Below are positions 62,645 to 64,000 of a DNA stretch of 64,000 nucleotides, piece by piece; the first letter of the stretch is position 1, and the number at the start of each line of letters is the position of its first letter. The notes under the pieces are model-generated. The model was not told where the DNA came from. It saw only the letters and a program-made list of their open reading frames with translations, and ran no database searches. The stretch is taken from positions 11,865,406 through 11,929,405 of the forward strand of contig JARWKL010000007.1 in the NCBI GenBank assembly GCA_029961685.1, given 5' to 3'. Source of the stretch: Aristolochia californica. Its lineage: Eukaryota; Streptophyta; Magnoliopsida; Piperales; Aristolochiaceae. A program made the translations under genes and the position numbers.

Positions 62645-63125
62645 AAAAGAGTACCCCCCTAAAATTTGGTATCAGAGCCATAACATTCTGGATCCTTTTA
62701 AAAAGATAGAATATTTAGATTTAAGAATCCCCTCAAAATTTGATTATAAATTTATAGGCTCAAGTTCTATAAAGTGCCATTTTAATAGCGAAGAACATAG
62801 TTTACACGGTTCTAATCCACAGTTAAATAGTATTATAGACTTAATAATCAGCTTAGGAACTTCTCTTCAAGCTAAAATAACTGATTTAGATTTCATCTTG
62901 ACCAAGACGCAAGAAGAAATAAAAGCCCTTAGAACAAGGATAGGAGGTTTAGCTGAAAACTTAGATTATTTAAAAAACAGTAAAAGTACTCAACAAAACA
63001 TAGATAAAGAAATAGACATAATTACGCAAAAACTAAAGGCTGTAAAGATTGACCAGCCTAAAGCAACTCCTCCTAAAAGACAATGGCAGTTTCACGGAGA
63101 AGTGACTCAACAATCTCAGAAGTAG
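62631..63125 (+). CDS. ORF1: coiled-coil protein without AUG start
   Basis: The frame is open from the TGA at 62628-62630 to TAG 63123-63125, 164 sense codons without one ATG in this or any frame. The true start is unknown; ATT codons at 62664 and 62685 near the primer-binding site are candidates, by analogy with rice tungro bacilliform virus ORF I, which begins at AUU. The middle of the protein is a helical coiled coil (KTQEEIKALRTRIGGLAENLDYL, heptad-like hydrophobics), then a Lys/Pro-rich tail. Size, place just after the primer-binding site and coiled coil fit the small virion-associated/ORF I proteins of the family. It overlaps the movement-protein ORF by 43 bases in another phase. Confidence 0.65.
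   Translation: MIQIKKEYPPKIWYQSHNILDPFKKIEYLDLRIPSKFDYKFIGSSSIKCHFNSEEHSLHGSNPQLNSIIDLIISLGTSLQAKITDLDFILTKTQEEIKALRTRIGGLAENLDYLKNSKSTQQNIDKEIDIITQKLKAVKIDQPKATPPKRQWQFHGEVTQQSQK
62667..62680 (+). promoter_or_regulatory. Primer-binding site for initiator tRNA-Met
   Basis: TGGTATCAGAGCCA is complementary to the 3' end of plant initiator methionine tRNA and is the standard minus-strand primer-binding site of Caulimoviridae (also used by many plant Copia elements). The downstream movement protein makes it pararetroviral here. It lies within the open frame of ORF1. Confidence 0.9.
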
Positions 63126-64000
63126 GCAGTTCTTTCAGGAACTTAAATATTCTAGACAGAATCACTGGTAAACGAAGCATAGATCACAGAGACATATAGT
63201 TAGATGACATCATAGATGTTGACCAAGATATTACAGTATTTAGCAATAATCAGCTTAATTTACTTAATCCTAGGCAATTATATCGAACAGGGCCTTTAAA
63301 CTTCCAGACTGGATTGTTTAGACATTATAGAGAACTTCAAGTAAGTTGTGTAGGACAAGACACTGTAAATGTTAATTTAATTGCAGACCACGCCTTTAGG
63401 GAAATAAAAAAGATATATTCTTTAATCCATTTAGGATTAATAGTAATAGGAATAAAAGGTTTAGGAAGAAAGCATCTAGGTACCAAAACTCTACTCAGTA
63501 TCTATGATGATAGATGGGCTGATCCTAAGAAGGCAATGTTAGGAATAACAGAAGTAGATATGAACCAAAATAGAGGAATTTTCTATTGTTCTCCAGATTT
63601 TCTTTTAGGATTACAAGATTTTAGAAAATATATAAAGATAGGTATCCAAACCAAAGGGTATGAATCCTTTGTATGTAACAACTTGTTATTATGCATCGGA
63701 TTTTTAGGAAGATGTACAAGTTCTAGTGCTACAAAGTTTAAAATTAAAATAGATGATGTAGTAAACCTTATAGGTAATAAAGGAATAAAATTATTAAAAC
63801 CTATAAAATACTCACCTGAAGATTTAGCAGGATTAGACTGGAACCTAAAGTTTAGGGAAGAAAAAGTAATTAGTCCAGAAGAAAGTATCATGTATACAGA
63901 TACAAGAGGAAATGTAAACATTAGATTTAATAGTTATGAACAGAAAAATACAGACAAAATTGAATCTATTTCTAGTGATAATTATGATTTAGTTAACCTC
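63083..64000 (+). pseudogene. Caulimovirid movement protein (30K family), N-terminal part, one amber codon
   Basis: ATG 63083 has a strong context (A at -3, G at +4); 306 codons are visible and the frame runs off the window. TAG at 63197-63199 (codon 39) is the only stop. From about residue 70 the sequence shows the 30K movement-protein core of badna-/caulimoviruses: a beta-rich segment with KGLGRKHLGTKTLLSIYDDRW, then GITEVDMNQNRGIFYCSPDF, KIGIQTKGYE and a final beta segment KFKIKIDD. Such proteins form tubules through plasmodesmata for cell-to-cell spread. Whether it is a separate ORF or the start of a polyprotein cannot be seen. The amber lies upstream of the core and leaves the rest of the frame intact. 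Confidence 0.88.

Larger units (their letters stand above)
61267..64000 (+). mobile_element. Endogenous pararetrovirus, 5' part
   Basis: In order: promoter region with TATA box (61392), a leader of about 1.2 kb with short ORFs and a GC-richer stretch, an initiator tRNA-Met primer-binding site (62667), a coiled-coil ORF without AUG, and the movement-protein ORF running off the window. This is the canonical caulimovirid 5' order. It contains no RT in the window, so it cannot be shown to be the same virus as the middle fragment, though the two halves are complementary in content. One in-frame stop in the movement-protein ORF indicates an inactive integrated copy. Confidence 0.9.

Noticed and set aside
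63583..63921. 112-residue minus-strand ORF
   Set aside because: Antisense shadow of the movement-protein frame, which has recognisable family motifs.

Overview
This is nuclear DNA of a plant, made of two things: fragments of endogenous pararetroviruses (Caulimoviridae-type EPRVs) and an enormous AT-rich minisatellite. The evidence for a plant is a caulimovirid reverse transcriptase/RNase H, a viroplasmin (Cauli_VI) domain, a 30K-type movement protein and a plant-type initiator tRNA-Met primer-binding site, all partly decayed and embedded in satellite DNA. The species cannot be named from the sequence, and no ordinary host gene is visible.

Layout. 1-1370: 3' end of a retroelement or EPRV on the + strand (Trp-rich ORF, then a small ORF broken by an amber codon, then TATA box and AATAAA). 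1371-33308: purine-rich satellite built from 19-bp monomers in two alternating forms (38-bp dimer), with partial higher-order repeats of about 281 bp and about 1.25 kb. Near 33303-33310 the purine strand switches. 33311-33461 is the same satellite inverted. 33462-39665 is a homogeneous array of eight 774-bp units, each with one conserved hairpin-forming island. 39763-41857 is an EPRV fragment on the - strand (5'-truncated RT/RNase H, then an intact viroplasmin ORF whose last codons are duplicated). 41858-60890 is satellite with pyrimidines on the + strand. A palindrome at 60890-60901 marks the second strand switch, followed by 365 bp of purine-oriented satellite. 61267-64000 is the 5' end of an EPRV on the + strand: TATA box, long leader, primer-binding site, ORF1 and the start of the movement-protein ORF.

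How it fits together. At all four EPRV/satellite contacts the viral coding strand is also the purine-rich strand, so satellite and virus may share a history (for example satellite expansion next to or inside viral intergenic DNA) rather than meeting by chance. The middle block (about 33.3-60.9 kb) behaves like an inverted segment.

The most interesting coding signal is at 62228-63125. Five reading frames overlap end to end, yet the + strand has only three ATGs between 62228 and 63085, and none in any frame between 62447 and 63082. The ORF immediately downstream of the primer-binding site has no ATG at all. This resembles the non-AUG initiation plus leaky scanning known from rice tungro bacilliform virus, here with a small membrane-anchored protein encoded upstream of the primer-binding site.
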